A DNA stretch of 64,000 nt from Tilletia caries. Lineage: Eukaryota; Basidiomycota; Exobasidiomycetes; Tilletiales; Tilletiaceae. A program made the position numbers and the translations under genes. A model generated the notes under the pieces. It ran no database searches. It had not been told where the DNA came from and saw nothing but the letters and a program-made list of their open reading frames with translations. Below, in pieces: positions 54,490-64,000 of the stretch (positions are counted from its first letter, which is position 1; the number at the start of each line of letters is the position of its first letter). Location of the stretch: positions 310,001-374,000 of the forward strand of contig JALUTQ010000037.1 in NCBI GenBank assembly GCA_032718865.1, in the 5' to 3' direction.

Positions 54490-56724
54490 CTACCCAATTC
54501 GTGCGGCCCGAAAGGATGGTAAGGTCCTCGATACGGGCAATACTCCGGTGTGATTGGTACCCGCGTCGGTGTCGTTCTCCTTCGGTCCCACTTCCGGTTC
54601 AAGGCCAGGTGCATCGATGTGCTCCATAATGGACCGAAACGGGTCGCAGAAACCGACGAGATCAGGCTTGTCCCGCAGCTTGTACTCCTCCCCCCACCAC
54701 GCAGCCAACCGGGGTGAGGGTCTGGAGAGTGTGCGTGCGTAGAGAGGATGATGTCGGCCTATCCTTCGTCGGAACCCGATCAGGCCGTGTAGGGTTTCGC
54801 TTGAGGGTGCTGATATGGAGACCCGGTCGAAGAGCTCGAGTCCGACGCTGAGGTATTGTAGGTTGAAGCCGATCGCTTCGGCAGGCAGCTTCAACGCCTC
54901 GACTGCCAGAGCCATGGCTTGGGCGGTGACCGTGGTGGAATTCTCGATCCCTTTGGCCGGGGGAGTGCACTTGTTGGTAGGAATCAATTGCAAGGCTCGA
55001 ATGGTTGAGATCTGCGATACGGAGATGATGTTGCTGTCGAATGGATCGCACTGCGCGCCGACGCCCACATCGCCAGGAAGGCTGAAAGAGCCTTTCAGCT
55101 CGACTTCAGTAAGACGAGGGAAGTCGCCTCTCGCACACATGGTCCGGAGAGCCTCGACCCCGTTCGTGATTCGAAACTCCGAGCTGTCGCATATGCTAAG
55201 GAACGTGATCGTAGCCGTGTCGAGCGCGTGTATTTCCGATCGAAGGTGCCTGATGAGGGCATCCTCAGCGGGAGGGTCTGCTGCGTCGGACTTGGGTGAC
55301 CGTTCCAGTGGTTTGGCTGGCAGTTTGATCTCCCACCGGACGAGGGACGACGGTCGCGTAGGTCTGAAGACGACGTAATTCCCCGTACAGGCGCGGAGCT
55401 TGGGTAAGGACTGGCCGGATACCTCGATAGGCGGAAGACCCGAGAAAACCCTGTCGACAAACTTGCCCGAGGTCGGATCGCGCACTTCGACGTGGTTCAG
55501 GCTGAGGCTGACCAGGGACTTTTGAGCGAGAATGAACGACTGCAGTCGTTCCCGCTCTTCCTCGTTCCGGATATGGGCACCCATCACAAGTTCGGGCACG
55601 TCGATGGAGAGGTGTCGAAGCGTGGCCAGCCTTGTGTGGAGCAAGATCGGCTGCGAAGGTCCCAAGGTGAGGAAGAGTTCCTCGAGGACGGGACAGTGGT
55701 TCAGCACATGGTCGCACAGCCGGCTTGTCGCTCCGTCCGATCGGTAACCAAAGGTGATCCGGAGACTACGCAGACAAGTCCATACCGGCCACTCGTAGTG
55801 CGCCTGCATGCTGAGTTGGTCTGTCGGCGGCACGTCGAGCGGTCCGAGAAGCCCACGCGAGGTCTCATACGACACTTTACCCAGCGTGAGCGATTCGAGG
55901 TTGCCGAGCAGGTGGGTCCGGAAGGTCGTATTGAAATCCGCGTTGGGTGGTCCGCACATGACGGTAGCATCGCCTTCGACACCGATATGCAGATGTCGGA
56001 ACATGACCTCACCCCTGGCCTTCTGAAGCTCGACACAGCGCTCGATCAGGTTCGAGATCGAGCTCCACCACGCCCGGGCCAGACTGACGTTCCAATGGCG
56101 GTCCATGGTCTCGGTGATTCCGGTCAGGCAGAGCGAGCGTAAGGACGTCGCGAGTCGACTGTCGAGGTTGGGGGATCCCGGGGAGGGTTGTATGAGCCCT
56201 TCCATCTGGCTTGCCCATCGTACCGATCCTTTGATATCCACCGTCTCAACTCCCGTCAGTTCTGGCGTCTGGAGCAGGTCGAACAGTCGACTCCACTGCT
56301 CCGAACCGCCCGTCTCCCGCCTAGGCAAATTGAACTCTTGTTGTTCTTCCTCGCTCGGTCGGCACAGTCGACTCAACTGCCCCTCCAGCCCCGTGTCCCT
56401 TCTCGGTAGATCGTCCCCGCCCGAGTCCCAGCTCGCCACCCCGGTATCAATAACGATATGCCGCACATGCCTGAGATGACCCTTCCCGTTGCTACCCAAG
56501 TTAGCCAACGCCCCGCTGTCAGACCACGGATAGCAGTGGAACGTGAACTGATGCGGGCCTCCGTACACGCTCGCCAAGCGGTTGATCAGCCGGAACGAGG
56601 CCAGGTCTTGGGTGGCGACGTGTTCGGCGATGAGCTGGACGAGCTCGGCGATGCCGAAGACCTCAGCGCTCGCTGGCGAGTCCCTCCTGCTTCGTCGCTT
56701 TTGGAGCGTCGAGTCGTGGCCCAT
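54490..56724 (-). CDS. F-box-like protein
   Basis: A 744-aa intronless ORF starts at the ATG at 56724. After a basic N-terminus, residues about 22-50 (VFGIAELVQLIAEHVATQDL then ASFRLINRLAS) match the F-box-like pattern seen in large basidiomycete families, where helix 1 is followed by DL-x3-RLVNR. The remainder has irregular leucine-rich segments (for example TSLRSLCLTGI, NLESLTLGKV, RLATLRHLSIDVPEL, QKSLVSLSLNHVEV) consistent with an LRR-like substrate-binding region. Such proteins usually bridge Skp1-Cullin ubiquitin ligases to targets; the target is unknown. No other domain is visible. Confidence 0.75.
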   Translation of the reverse strand: MGHDSTLQKRRSRRDSPASAEVFGIAELVQLIAEHVATQDLASFRLINRLASVYGGPHQFTFHCYPWSDSGALANLGSNGKGHLRHVRHIVIDTGVASWDSGGDDLPRRDTGLEGQLSRLCRPSEEEQQEFNLPRRETGGSEQWSRLFDLLQTPELTGVETVDIKGSVRWASQMEGLIQPSPGSPNLDSRLATSLRSLCLTGITETMDRHWNVSLARAWWSSISNLIERCVELQKARGEVMFRHLHIGVEGDATVMCGPPNADFNTTFRTHLLGNLESLTLGKVSYETSRGLLGPLDVPPTDQLSMQAHYEWPVWTCLRSLRITFGYRSDGATSRLCDHVLNHCPVLEELFLTLGPSQPILLHTRLATLRHLSIDVPELVMGAHIRNEEERERLQSFILAQKSLVSLSLNHVEVRDPTSGKFVDRVFSGLPPIEVSGQSLPKLRACTGNYVVFRPTRPSSLVRWEIKLPAKPLERSPKSDAADPPAEDALIRHLRSEIHALDTATITFLSICDSSEFRITNGVEALRTMCARGDFPRLTEVELKGSFSLPGDVGVGAQCDPFDSNIISVSQISTIRALQLIPTNKCTPPAKGIENSTTVTAQAMALAVEALKLPAEAIGFNLQYLSVGLELFDRVSISAPSSETLHGLIGFRRRIGRHHPLYARTLSRPSPRLAAWWGEEYKLRDKPDLVGFCDPFRSIMEHIDAPGLEPEVGPKENDTDAGTNHTGVLPVSRTLPSFRAARIG

Positions 56725-57095
56725 CGCCGCCAGAAGACCGCGGCCGAATCTTCAGACGCAGTGAACGCAAGCTTAGGTCGCGGTTGGGCGAGGGTATAAA
56801 GCAAGCTCACGAGGGTCGTCTGATGGACATCGTCGTTGGAATCATGGATTCTGCCACCGGGTCAAAGCACTCATCATGCAACGTCGCACGCCAGAGGTCG
56901 CCATCAGATACACCCATGGGAACGATTCAGAAACGAAGATCCTTTTGCTGAAGTATAGACAAACGGTTTTACAGAAGTGAAGGCGAGAGGAGTATTCTCC
57001 AACTGTTATGCGGAGAGCCTCGAGAGATTTCTTGATGTATGTTACTTATTCTGATGGGAGGACAGTTTGCCCTGCCCATCTACAACACCCCAGGC
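56725..57095. other. Intergenic region between the F-box-like and IST2 genes
   Basis: 371 bp holding the F-box-like gene's upstream side and the IST2 3' flank. Nothing distinctive seen. Confidence 0.55.
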
Positions 57096-60000
57096 TCACT
57101 CCGTCTTCCCAGAGCCTTGCAACGCCGCAAGCCCCACATCCCGACTCTTGTCCCAGAAGCCAGTCTGCTCCTCGTCCGCCCGACTGATCTTCTTCATCAC
57201 CTTCTCCCCCGCCGACAGATCGATGCTCCCCGGCAGCGAAGGCGGGGGAACATTGCCACCGACACCACCGTCGACAGCAACACCAGCACCAGCACCAGCG
57301 CCGGAACCGGAACCGGGTCCACCCATACCAGCCCTGAGCACAGCCTCCCGCCGACCCTCCCACGCCTGCTTAATAAGCATCATCTCCTCCTCACTCCCGC
57401 GCCACAGCACCCGATCAAGCACATGCCGAACCAACGAGCGAAACAGCGCATACGCATGCTCCGACGCCAGCGCGATCAGCAGCGCCGAGATCAACGCCCC
57501 CGTCGGGCCATTCTGAGACAGCCAGCTCGGCAAGAGACGCGTGAGCGAGAAGGCAGATTGGGAGAAGGGTTCCGTCGCGAAGGCTGCCCCCGTCAGGTTC
57601 GCCTGGGTGATGTTCGCATTGATGCCGTCCAGACCCTCCGCAGCGTTCACGAGCGCGCTGGAGTCGTAGTGTCGGGCATGCACGGCGGCAGCGTCGGGGG
57701 TGCCGTGGATGTGGGTCCGCCACTTGAATTCGTAAGGAGAGTGACCCGGGCTCAGGGCGTCTTCCGATTGGCGGTACAGGAAGACGAGAGCTGCGTTGGA
57801 CATGGCAGCGAGCCAGGAGAGGAAGCCCTGAAAGATTTGCATCAAAGGAAAGTAGCATTTAGCGACATGCTGCTACTGCAGAAACGCGCAGAATCGGCAC
57901 ATACCAAGACTTCCAGCCAGGGTCCAATGCTATCAGTGCGCACGGGCACGGGCCGACGAGCATTCACGCAGATCTTAAGCAGGTCGGTCCGAAGCTCAAA
58001 GAAGTTGTTCTAGATGCGCATGAATAAGGGTATTGTGTGAGCATTTTCGAATCCCCAGATTGCTCTCTGGATCGCATCGACTTACGACGAAGGCAAAGAC
58101 CGGGTTCAAAGGCCAGATGACTGTCCGGCGAAAGGATAAGTGAAGAAAGCAGATATAATCAGAACAGGCCACTCGGATGAAGCCGCATATACCAGCCTCT
58201 CAGAGGTGAGAGCTCACCGGACCAGAGCACAACGAAACCAAACTGACTCGCCATCTCGGCAAAGTCTCCAAAGGGGTCATAGTTGGGCAGACCAAGCTCG
58301 CGCTTGACCTTGGCCATGAATTCGCGCTCGTCTTCAGCCTGGGCGCCCTCGCTCTTCTCCGACTCGGGGTTTTTGGCGGAGGCACGTGCAGCTCGTGCGG
58401 CTCGGTGCTCGGCGACCTTTCGGAGGATGAAGGGGAGTGCCTGTGTGTGAGAGAGAGAGAGAGGGAGAGAGAAGAAAGCACGAGAGAAGTGAGCATAGAT
58501 GTGGAGCGAAAAAGTGTTGCAAAGGGAAAGTGGACCACGTACGAGCTCGGTGACTGCGTTGACGACCTGGGCAGTGACGCTGACGGCGAAGAGTTGCTTG
58601 TGCAGACGGTCCGGGTTGATGTTGAAGTCGACCTTGGGATGTCCCGTGATGGGATCTCTAGGAGCGGACTGGGCGAGGGCCTGCGAGTAGAAGCCACGGA
58701 CGATGAGCTCATTGAGGAGGTACTCGCCGAAGGGCACATAGACGAAAGCACTGAGAGTCAGGGCACCGTAGGCGGTGATGGCCTGCATGCAGAAGAGCTT
58801 GAGGGTCATGCTGAAGTTGTGCCGGCGCTGATCGTAGTGGTTCTCGAAAATGGTCAACTTCTCGGCTGTGGCGTTCCAAGTGGACATGACCTGCGGGAGG
58901 ATGCCCATAAGAATGATGGTGGGCAGATAGGGCACGATGAAGCTTCCGGGACCGTGGTAGAGCTTGGAGACGAAGACTTCGGAAATGAACATGCTGGACA
59001 TGGTCAAGCCGACAACGATGGCGCCAATGAGGATCGAAGGCAGGGAGACCAATGCGATCCGAAGCTCAACTCGCCACCATTCGAAGACCTCTTCGATCTC
59101 GCCTGTGGCAGGGTGGGTGCGAACGAGACGGGGCTTGAAGCCGAGACGACGGTTGTCGGCGCGGTTGCAGCCTGCGACGCCCCAGCGGACGGCAAGACGT
59201 TTCTCACGCATACGCCAGGTCTCGACCAGCACGGCTGCCCAGCCGACGAGGAAGATGGAGTACAGGGGCGCGTAGGGTGCGGCGAAGTACCAGAAGGAGA
59301 AGCCGACGGCAGCCATGGGAGTGAGACCGGTCGCGTAGTGGCTGAGCCAGGCGAAGTACAGTGCGAGCTCCTCGCCGAAGTGAGCGCGAACCTTGTCAAG
59401 CTCGACGGCGGGCAGGTAGAGGCGAGGCGTCTGTATGAGCTTCATCCATTCGCGGTTGAAGCTGTCGTCGTGCAAGGGCGTGATGTCGGTGAGGTTCGGG
59501 AAGGGGTCCAAGCCCGGGCAGATACCTGCGCCGGTCAATGTGTGCGCGGGCAGACCGGATCCTGCGGCATTTGCGAGTGCGATGCCGGTGCCTGAAGCGG
59601 ACTGGTCACCGTGACCGCCGTCGAGGGGCTTGGGGCGCGAGGTGGGCAAGGTGAGGAGGTCGTGTACGAGCCGGAGTCGGTCTGCGGGTGTGGCATCGAC
59701 CGTTATGGGCGCATCGGGCGAGGCGTGCTTTGCTGCGGAGACGAGGGAGGACTTGCGCGGGATGACGAGGTGGTGATCGAACGTCGGCTTGACGCCGTGG
59801 AGGAAGTCGGAGAGGGAGTGGAGCTTTTTGGCGGCGAGGAGGGTGCTCTGGGGCGCGTGCACGAAGATGAGGATGGTGCTTCCTGCGTCGACGACGCGGG
59901 AGGTGTGCTGGAGTCCGACGCTGTCGATGCGGTCGAGCAGGTTTGCGTACTGGGTGCTGATGGCCGTGCGCTGCTGTGTGCTGAGCTTGGGCAGGGGTGT

Positions 60001-60108
60001 TTTTGCTTTGGGCTTGGGGTCCAGCTTGAAGACGAGCACGAGATCGACGGGCGGCAGCGAGTGCGCACGTGACTGCGACGGCGACGACGAGGACAGCGAC
60101 ACCGACAT
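57096..60108 (-). CDS. IST2: Anoctamin/TMEM16 family protein (Ist2-like)
   Basis: Exons in transcript order: 60108-58543, 58440-58218, 58120-58086, 58009-57905 and 57827-57096, giving 886 aa. The start at 60108 is the first ATG of the frame (MSVSLSSSSPSQSRAHSLPP). The cytosolic N-domain precedes the anoctamin core: REWMKLIQTPRLYLPAVELD, FGEELALYFAWLSHY, GFSFWYFAAPYAPLYSIFLV, RVELRIALVSLPSILIGAIV, FIVPYLPTIILMGILPQ, TIFENHYDQRRHNFSMTLKL and YGALTLSAFVYVPFGEYLL. Then follow FGDFAEMASQFGFVVLWSG, the hallmark VIWPLNPVFAFV and NNFFELRTDLLKICVNARRP. Yeast Ist2 tethers ER to plasma membrane, and family members scramble lipids. The C-tail after the last TM is shorter than in yeast Ist2 and contains a Gly/Ala-rich stretch. 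A 35-nt microexon encodes the conserved VIWPLNP segment. Confidence 0.9.
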
Positions 60109-60382
60109 TCTTTTCCTTGTTGATGCTGGCGAGCTTCTTGACGACCTCGACCTCGACGTGAAGGATGGAATCAATGAATGCGGGCTGCGAATTCCAAGGA
60201 AAGCTGTTCAGTGACGTCACGTCAAGTGGAATCTTGCGCACGTGCCATCTGCATTCTCTCGGCCGAGAAACTGGCCTCCCAACCGCAACCGCAACCTCAT
60301 CAATTCACGGGCAACCGTCGAGCTGTCGACAGCGGCGAGCCCAGCAACAGCATACACACACCCACTCACCCATACACACCGA
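60109..60382. promoter_or_regulatory. Compact divergent promoter IST2 / BAG-domain gene
   Basis: 274 bp between the start codons. The plus side has a CA-rich leader (acacacacccactcacccatacacacc) just before the BAG-domain ATG. Confidence 0.5.
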
Positions 60383-61276
60383 ATGTCGTGGTTCAGCTCG
60401 CAGTTCAACCGGTGGTCCGACGCCGCACGCGAGGGCGCCGCCTCCGTCTTCGGCCCCGAAGGAACCGCGTCCTCCTCCGCAGCCGAGGTACGACGCGTCG
60501 ACATCGTCTGGGGCAAGCAACACCTCCAGGTCGTCCTCCCGCGCGCCGTACAGCCCCCGACCCTGCGCAACCTCAAGGACGAGCTCGCAACTCTCACCGC
60601 GGTCCCGTCCCATCAGCAGAAACTCATCTGGAAGGGACAGGTCCTCAAGGATGACCGCGTGCCTCTTAGCGCCTTTGGGATCCGCGAGGGTAGCAGACTC
60701 ACCCTCATCGGCACCGCAGGCGGCGTCAACACCAAAGAAAACCCATCAGCAACGCCCGCGGGACGACTCGCAGCGGAGGAGGCCGAGCGCGCCAAACGGG
60801 CTCGAGAGGCAGACGACAGCGAGGAAGGTCTCATGCGCAGGATCGAGCAGTGTGTCAACGGCGTCGATGAGGACCTCCTACCAGAGATCGAACAGCTCGA
60901 ACGAGGCGTCACCCACGCTCGCCACAATCCTGCTGCGCTTCCTACCCCTCCCACAACCGCATCGGTCCCAAGACCCGGCGCCACGCCCAGCAGTACCCAG
61001 GGAGACAGACCATCACCAACAGCAACAGCACAGCCAGCACAGGCGAACAACAACAACAACGAACAGCTCGACACAAAGCAACTCACAGCGCTCCACCGCA
61101 AACTGTCCGAATTCCTGCTTCGCGCCCTGCTCGCCCTCGACACCATCCCCATCAACTCGGACGCCCAGCGCGCAGCTCGCAAGGCCGCCGTCCGCAAGGT
61201 ACAATCCTACCTCGACCGCGTCGATCACGCATGGGAATCCTACAAGTCCAACCCAGCCACCGCAGCACAATTATGA
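60383..61276 (+). CDS. Ubiquitin-like / BAG-domain co-chaperone
   Basis: A 297-aa intronless ORF; ATG 60383 (MSWFSSQFNRWSDAAREGAA) is preferred over an in-frame upstream ATG at 60242 because the upstream part is low-complexity leader. A ubiquitin-like domain spans about residues 35-115 (VDIVWGKQHLQVVLP, LRNLKDELATLTAVPSHQQK, LIWKGQVLKDDRVPLSAFGI, REGSRLTLIG). A charged helix-rich region then leads to a BAG-like C-terminus (LTALHRKLSEFLLRALLALD, AQRAARKAAVRKVQSYLDRV). This matches BAG1-type co-chaperones that promote nucleotide exchange on Hsp70 and link it to the proteasome. No membrane segment is present, unlike yeast Snl1. Confidence 0.88.
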   Translation: MSWFSSQFNRWSDAAREGAASVFGPEGTASSSAAEVRRVDIVWGKQHLQVVLPRAVQPPTLRNLKDELATLTAVPSHQQKLIWKGQVLKDDRVPLSAFGIREGSRLTLIGTAGGVNTKENPSATPAGRLAAEEAERAKRAREADDSEEGLMRRIEQCVNGVDEDLLPEIEQLERGVTHARHNPAALPTPPTTASVPRPGATPSSTQGDRPSPTATAQPAQANNNNNEQLDTKQLTALHRKLSEFLLRALLALDTIPINSDAQRAARKAAVRKVQSYLDRVDHAWESYKSNPATAAQL

Positions 61277-61817
61277 AGCTCTTCTCCCCCCTCAACACCA
61301 TACTACGCGTTTTCTTCTTTTTTCGCATGTGGGATTCATCATCTCCTTCTCGTTAGCAACTAGACCTTTCCGCACAGGCTTCCCATCGGGTCTGCGATCG
61401 CAACTTGATCAGCATCACACTGGAAACGGAGATGTATAGGAAGCGGGAAGAAAAGCGAGTAAAAAGAGAGAGGAGGAGAGACAGGAACGACAGAAAGACG
61501 CGGAAGGTGTAGATTTGGGTTACAAGGGAGCAGAGAAGGAAAAGTTCGTGCGTGCGCGTTGGTTGAGGCGATGTATAAGGGCGGGCGGGAGGGGAGGAGG
61601 GGAAAGGAGTGTGAGTCGGACATCGTGCGTGGGGGTACAGGTAATATGTAGGGTGCCTGATTTGTATGTATGGAGGGAGCGCGTCGTATGCTCGTTTGCT
61701 GTAGCATGATGGACAGGAAAAAGACGTTTCCAGGGTAGATGCGTCGGGAAGACAGAGCTTTGGTGGAGGGCGAAATGGGTGAGATGTCCTTGGACACATG
61801 CAACATCCGACACTTGC
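61277..61817. other. Convergent intergenic region, purine-rich
   Basis: 3' flanks of the BAG gene (+) and the thioredoxin-fold gene (-). GA-rich between about 61440 and 61620. No supported ORF. Confidence 0.55.
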
Positions 61818-63418
61818 TCATGCTTGGACAATGGCAGGGCCGCCCTGAGGGGTAAAGCTGGCGACCAGCTTGCCGAGGACCTGAAGCGCCGAGTAGGAAT
61901 GGTAAAAGATGGGAACAGTTCAGAGACCACCAACTACTTGACCAGAAAGATGATAGGCGAACACTCACATTAAACTGCTCGCCACCGAACACCACCAGGA
62001 GATAGTAGATGACAGCCGCAACAGATAAAATGAACGTGCCAGGCTTTTGATAGATCACATCTGTGAAATTTTTCAGTGGGAGAGCAGGTCATCGTCAGGA
62101 AATCGGCATCAAAGAAAGAGTCAAGCGCAGCAGAACCCCGAACAAAGGGGAAAAGAAAAAAACAACTCACCCATCATCCCAAACGAAGCAGCCGGCTCCC
62201 CCTTCTCCCACCGAACCCACGTCTCCTCAGCCCGACCCTGCGCCAACCTGCCCATCCTAACATTCCAATCCAACATCTTCCTCGAAGACAGATGATACGA
62301 GCACAACGTCGGCGCCGCGATAATATTCAACTTCGCCGCCAGATGGACCCGGCTGAACGGCCGCAGATAGGCCTCGCCCGAGGAGTCGTTCTGCGAGAGG
62401 CTCTCGTCGATGTCGGCTTCGTTCGCAAGGAGGAAGTCTTCGTTGTTGTACAGGGCTGCGTGTTCGTCGGAGAGGAGGGAGCCGGAGCCGGAGGAGGGGC
62501 CCGCGGTGCTGTTTCCTGAGGCTGGGGAGCGTTCCGAGGGGAGCGACGAGCCGTCGTTCCACACCATGCTGACCCATGGCTGAGGAGTGAGACAAAGAAG
62601 TCAGATTTTCCCGCAGATGTACATATGCGCATGTATGCGAGCTTGTGCCCGGGTCGCTCTCACCATATCTTTTGTGCCGGCCTTGTACCATTGCTCATCT
62701 ACATCCACGCTCACGTAGATGACCTGATAAATTTCCACAAAGGAGCCAAAGGTCAGCTGGGGATCATTTCCCGCATGCGAATCAGGATAGCGCAGCATTT
62801 TCCTGCACGGCGAGGCGCTTGCTCACCTTGAATTCCTTGTGATGTCTCTTGCTGAATTCGCTGATGGTCTGTAGAGAAGAAATACCACGGCCACAGTAAG
62901 CACCCATCAGCAAACCCTGCGCACTGGGGGGCCCTCCCACCAACAACAAAAAAACTCACCTTATGATACTCCTTCAAAGGTTGCCCCGCCCACTGACTCG
63001 AGAAGTAAAACCCAACAACTTTAACGCCCTTGAAGAAGTCCCTCAAATTCACAGGCTCGCCCTTCCCATCCACAAGCCGCAACCGACGCAAGAGCGGGTC
63101 CGAATGCTGATACTGCTCCGGCGCAGTCAACCGCTTCCGACGCTCCGTGCCCGCCTTGAGAGCAGGCTTGAGCGCAGAGGTCGTCGCTGATGTCGTGCTG
63201 TTGGTGGTGGTGGTGGTGGTGGTGGTGGTCGACGACATTTGATGCTGGGGGGTGGTGCTACCGAAGGCGGCGGCGAAGGAGGAGGAGAGGGTGGTGCTGT
63301 TATTTGAACCTGCGCCCGTGGGAAGGAACGTGCTGCCAGTGGCCGGTCCGTCGATGGAGATGGAGTCCTCCGAGGGCCCGAACGAGACGCTGCGCTTCGG
63401 CATAGGCTGAGCGCTCAT
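61818..63418 (-). CDS. Thioredoxin-fold (nucleoredoxin-like) protein lacking CxxC, with C-terminal membrane segment
   Basis: Exons in transcript order: 63418-62960, 62868-62827, 62723-62664, 62579-62171, 62060-61969 and 61880-61818, giving 374 aa. A Ser/Thr-rich N-terminus with a polyThr tract (GGT repeat, about 63202-63231) is followed by a nucleoredoxin-like core: VNLRDFFKGVKVVGFYFSSQ, WAGQPLKEYHK, TISEFSKRHHKEFK, VIYVSVDVDEQWYKAGTKDM and PWVSMVW. Where active members have WCxxC this protein has WAGQP, so it cannot perform disulfide chemistry there. A long insert precedes AAPTLCSYHLSSRKMLDWN. Exon 5 adds a hydrophobic segment (FILSVAAVIYYLLVVFGG), so the protein is probably tail-anchored. 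Role unknown. Confidence 0.75.
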
Positions 63419-64000
63419 CGTTGCTTACAGTGACTGTTCGGAGACCTTGGCCCGCGCTTTTGAAGGGAGCGAGAAGACTGGCGGGAAGTTGTCAGCGAGA
63501 TGCGAGAGCGAGGCGCGTGGATCCAGAGAGCTTCGCGTGTCAAGCGTGCGCGGGTGGGTGGTGCCGAAGCCGGGTGCGTGGTTGCGCAGGATTACAGACC
63601 CCGCAGACCACGAAGGACAGACGCGAATGACCAGCGTCTAGCGTCTCGCCACAGCAAAAGGGTGACTCACCGCTTTCGCCCCTCCGCTCCTCCCGCTCCA
63701 CTCATCGCAGGCCAACCGCCAAAAGGAACAGGTCGAACTGTGTTAGGGCACACTCATCCACACTGCTCAGCAACGACCACTTCCTAGATATGTACAGTCA
63801 AGCCAAGCGGGGCGCACAGTATGTAGATTCGAGCACGTTTTCATTCATTTCGATCATCAATCACAGAGAGAAAGAGAGAGAGAGAGAGAAGAGACCCAGA
63901 ACTGCCTATGTATGAGAAGCACCGAGACTGAGGGAACGGGAGAGGGAGGGGGAAAGAGGGGTAACAAGAGGGGTGTGGGAGAGGGAGAGGGAGAGAGTAA
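63419..64000. other. Upstream region of the thioredoxin-fold gene to window end
   Basis: The first ~200 bp are probably its promoter. Short open frames in 63420-63790 lack recognisable domains. The last 150 bp are GA-rich with (GA)n runs (about 63866-63890 and 63950-64000), possibly the 3' flank or leader of a gene beyond the window. Confidence 0.5.

Noticed and set aside
58405..59595. 396-aa plus-strand ORF antisense to IST2
   Set aside because: It lies entirely opposite the anoctamin exons and has the Asp/Glu/Gly-rich composition expected for a complement of GC-rich coding sequence.
59606..60241. Basic Arg/His/Pro-rich minus-strand ORF overlapping the IST2 start
   Set aside because: It is an alternative frame of the IST2 N-terminal exon; only the IST2 frame continues into the anoctamin domain.
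63202..63231. (GGT)n run as an origin or regulatory repeat
   Set aside because: It is in frame within exon 1 of the thioredoxin-fold gene and simply encodes polyThr.
1..64000. CRISPR arrays, bacterial operons or a toxin-antitoxin-like system
   Set aside because: Spliced eukaryotic genes throughout; no spaced direct repeats of CRISPR type and no ribosome-binding sites were seen.

Overview
This is a gene-dense, GC-rich stretch of a fungal genome, almost certainly a basidiomycete. The genes have short GT..AG introns (about 35-130 nt, often GTGAGT/GTATGT donors and CAG acceptors), few introns per gene, CT-rich leaders and frequent head-to-head pairs. The very long uninterrupted exons (nearly 7 kb in TEL1) suggest the smut lineage (Ustilaginomycotina); that placement is inference. 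Splice junctions were chosen by reading frame and family conservation; for each multi-exon gene the exon lengths sum to a whole number of codons.

Layout. 1-4.4 kb: a DIRS/Ngaro-type tyrosine-recombinase retrotransposon with gag, RT-RNase H and recombinase ORFs (gag and RT frameshifted, recombinase intact), followed by GC-rich palindromes and a tRNA-like sequence. 4.4-6.9 kb: no convincing gene. 6.9-8.8 kb: a group II PLP amino-acid decarboxylase (+). 9.0-19.0 kb: TEL1/ATM checkpoint kinase (-), eight exons, about 3174 aa. 19.8-21.6 kb: class I/II aminotransferase (+). 22.3-25.5 kb: DUF2408 protein (-). 25.67-30.43 kb: a complete Ty1/copia element with identical 113-bp LTRs and a GAAGG target duplication, sitting in the upstream region of the DUF2408 gene. 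31.0-31.8 kb: decayed NIMA-family kinase. 32.9-34.7 kb: eIF2B delta (+). 35.4-37.7 kb: serine-rich single-pass membrane protein (-). 38.5-41.7 kb: ARP8 (-). 42.3-44.35 kb: THP3/SAC3-family protein (+). 45.7-47.45 kb: multi-pass membrane protein of unknown function (-). 48.0-49.5 kb: metaxin/Sam35-like mitochondrial import protein (+). 49.6-51.0 kb: YAF9 (-). 51.3-54.2 kb: kinesin-14 (+). 54.5-56.7 kb: F-box-like protein (-). 57.1-60.1 kb: anoctamin/IST2 (-). 60.4-61.3 kb: ubiquitin-like/BAG co-chaperone (+). 61.8-63.4 kb: thioredoxin-fold protein lacking the CxxC motif, with a C-terminal membrane segment (-).

Functionally this is mostly housekeeping: DNA-damage signalling (TEL1), chromatin remodelling (ARP8 of INO80, YAF9 of SWR1/NuA4), translation initiation, mRNA biogenesis, mitochondrial outer-membrane assembly, spindle motor, ER-plasma membrane lipid scrambling and Hsp70 co-chaperoning. 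The accessory interest lies in the two retroelements, the degenerate kinase beside the copia insertion, and several uncharacterised membrane proteins. No rRNA, CRISPR array or convincing functional tRNA was seen.
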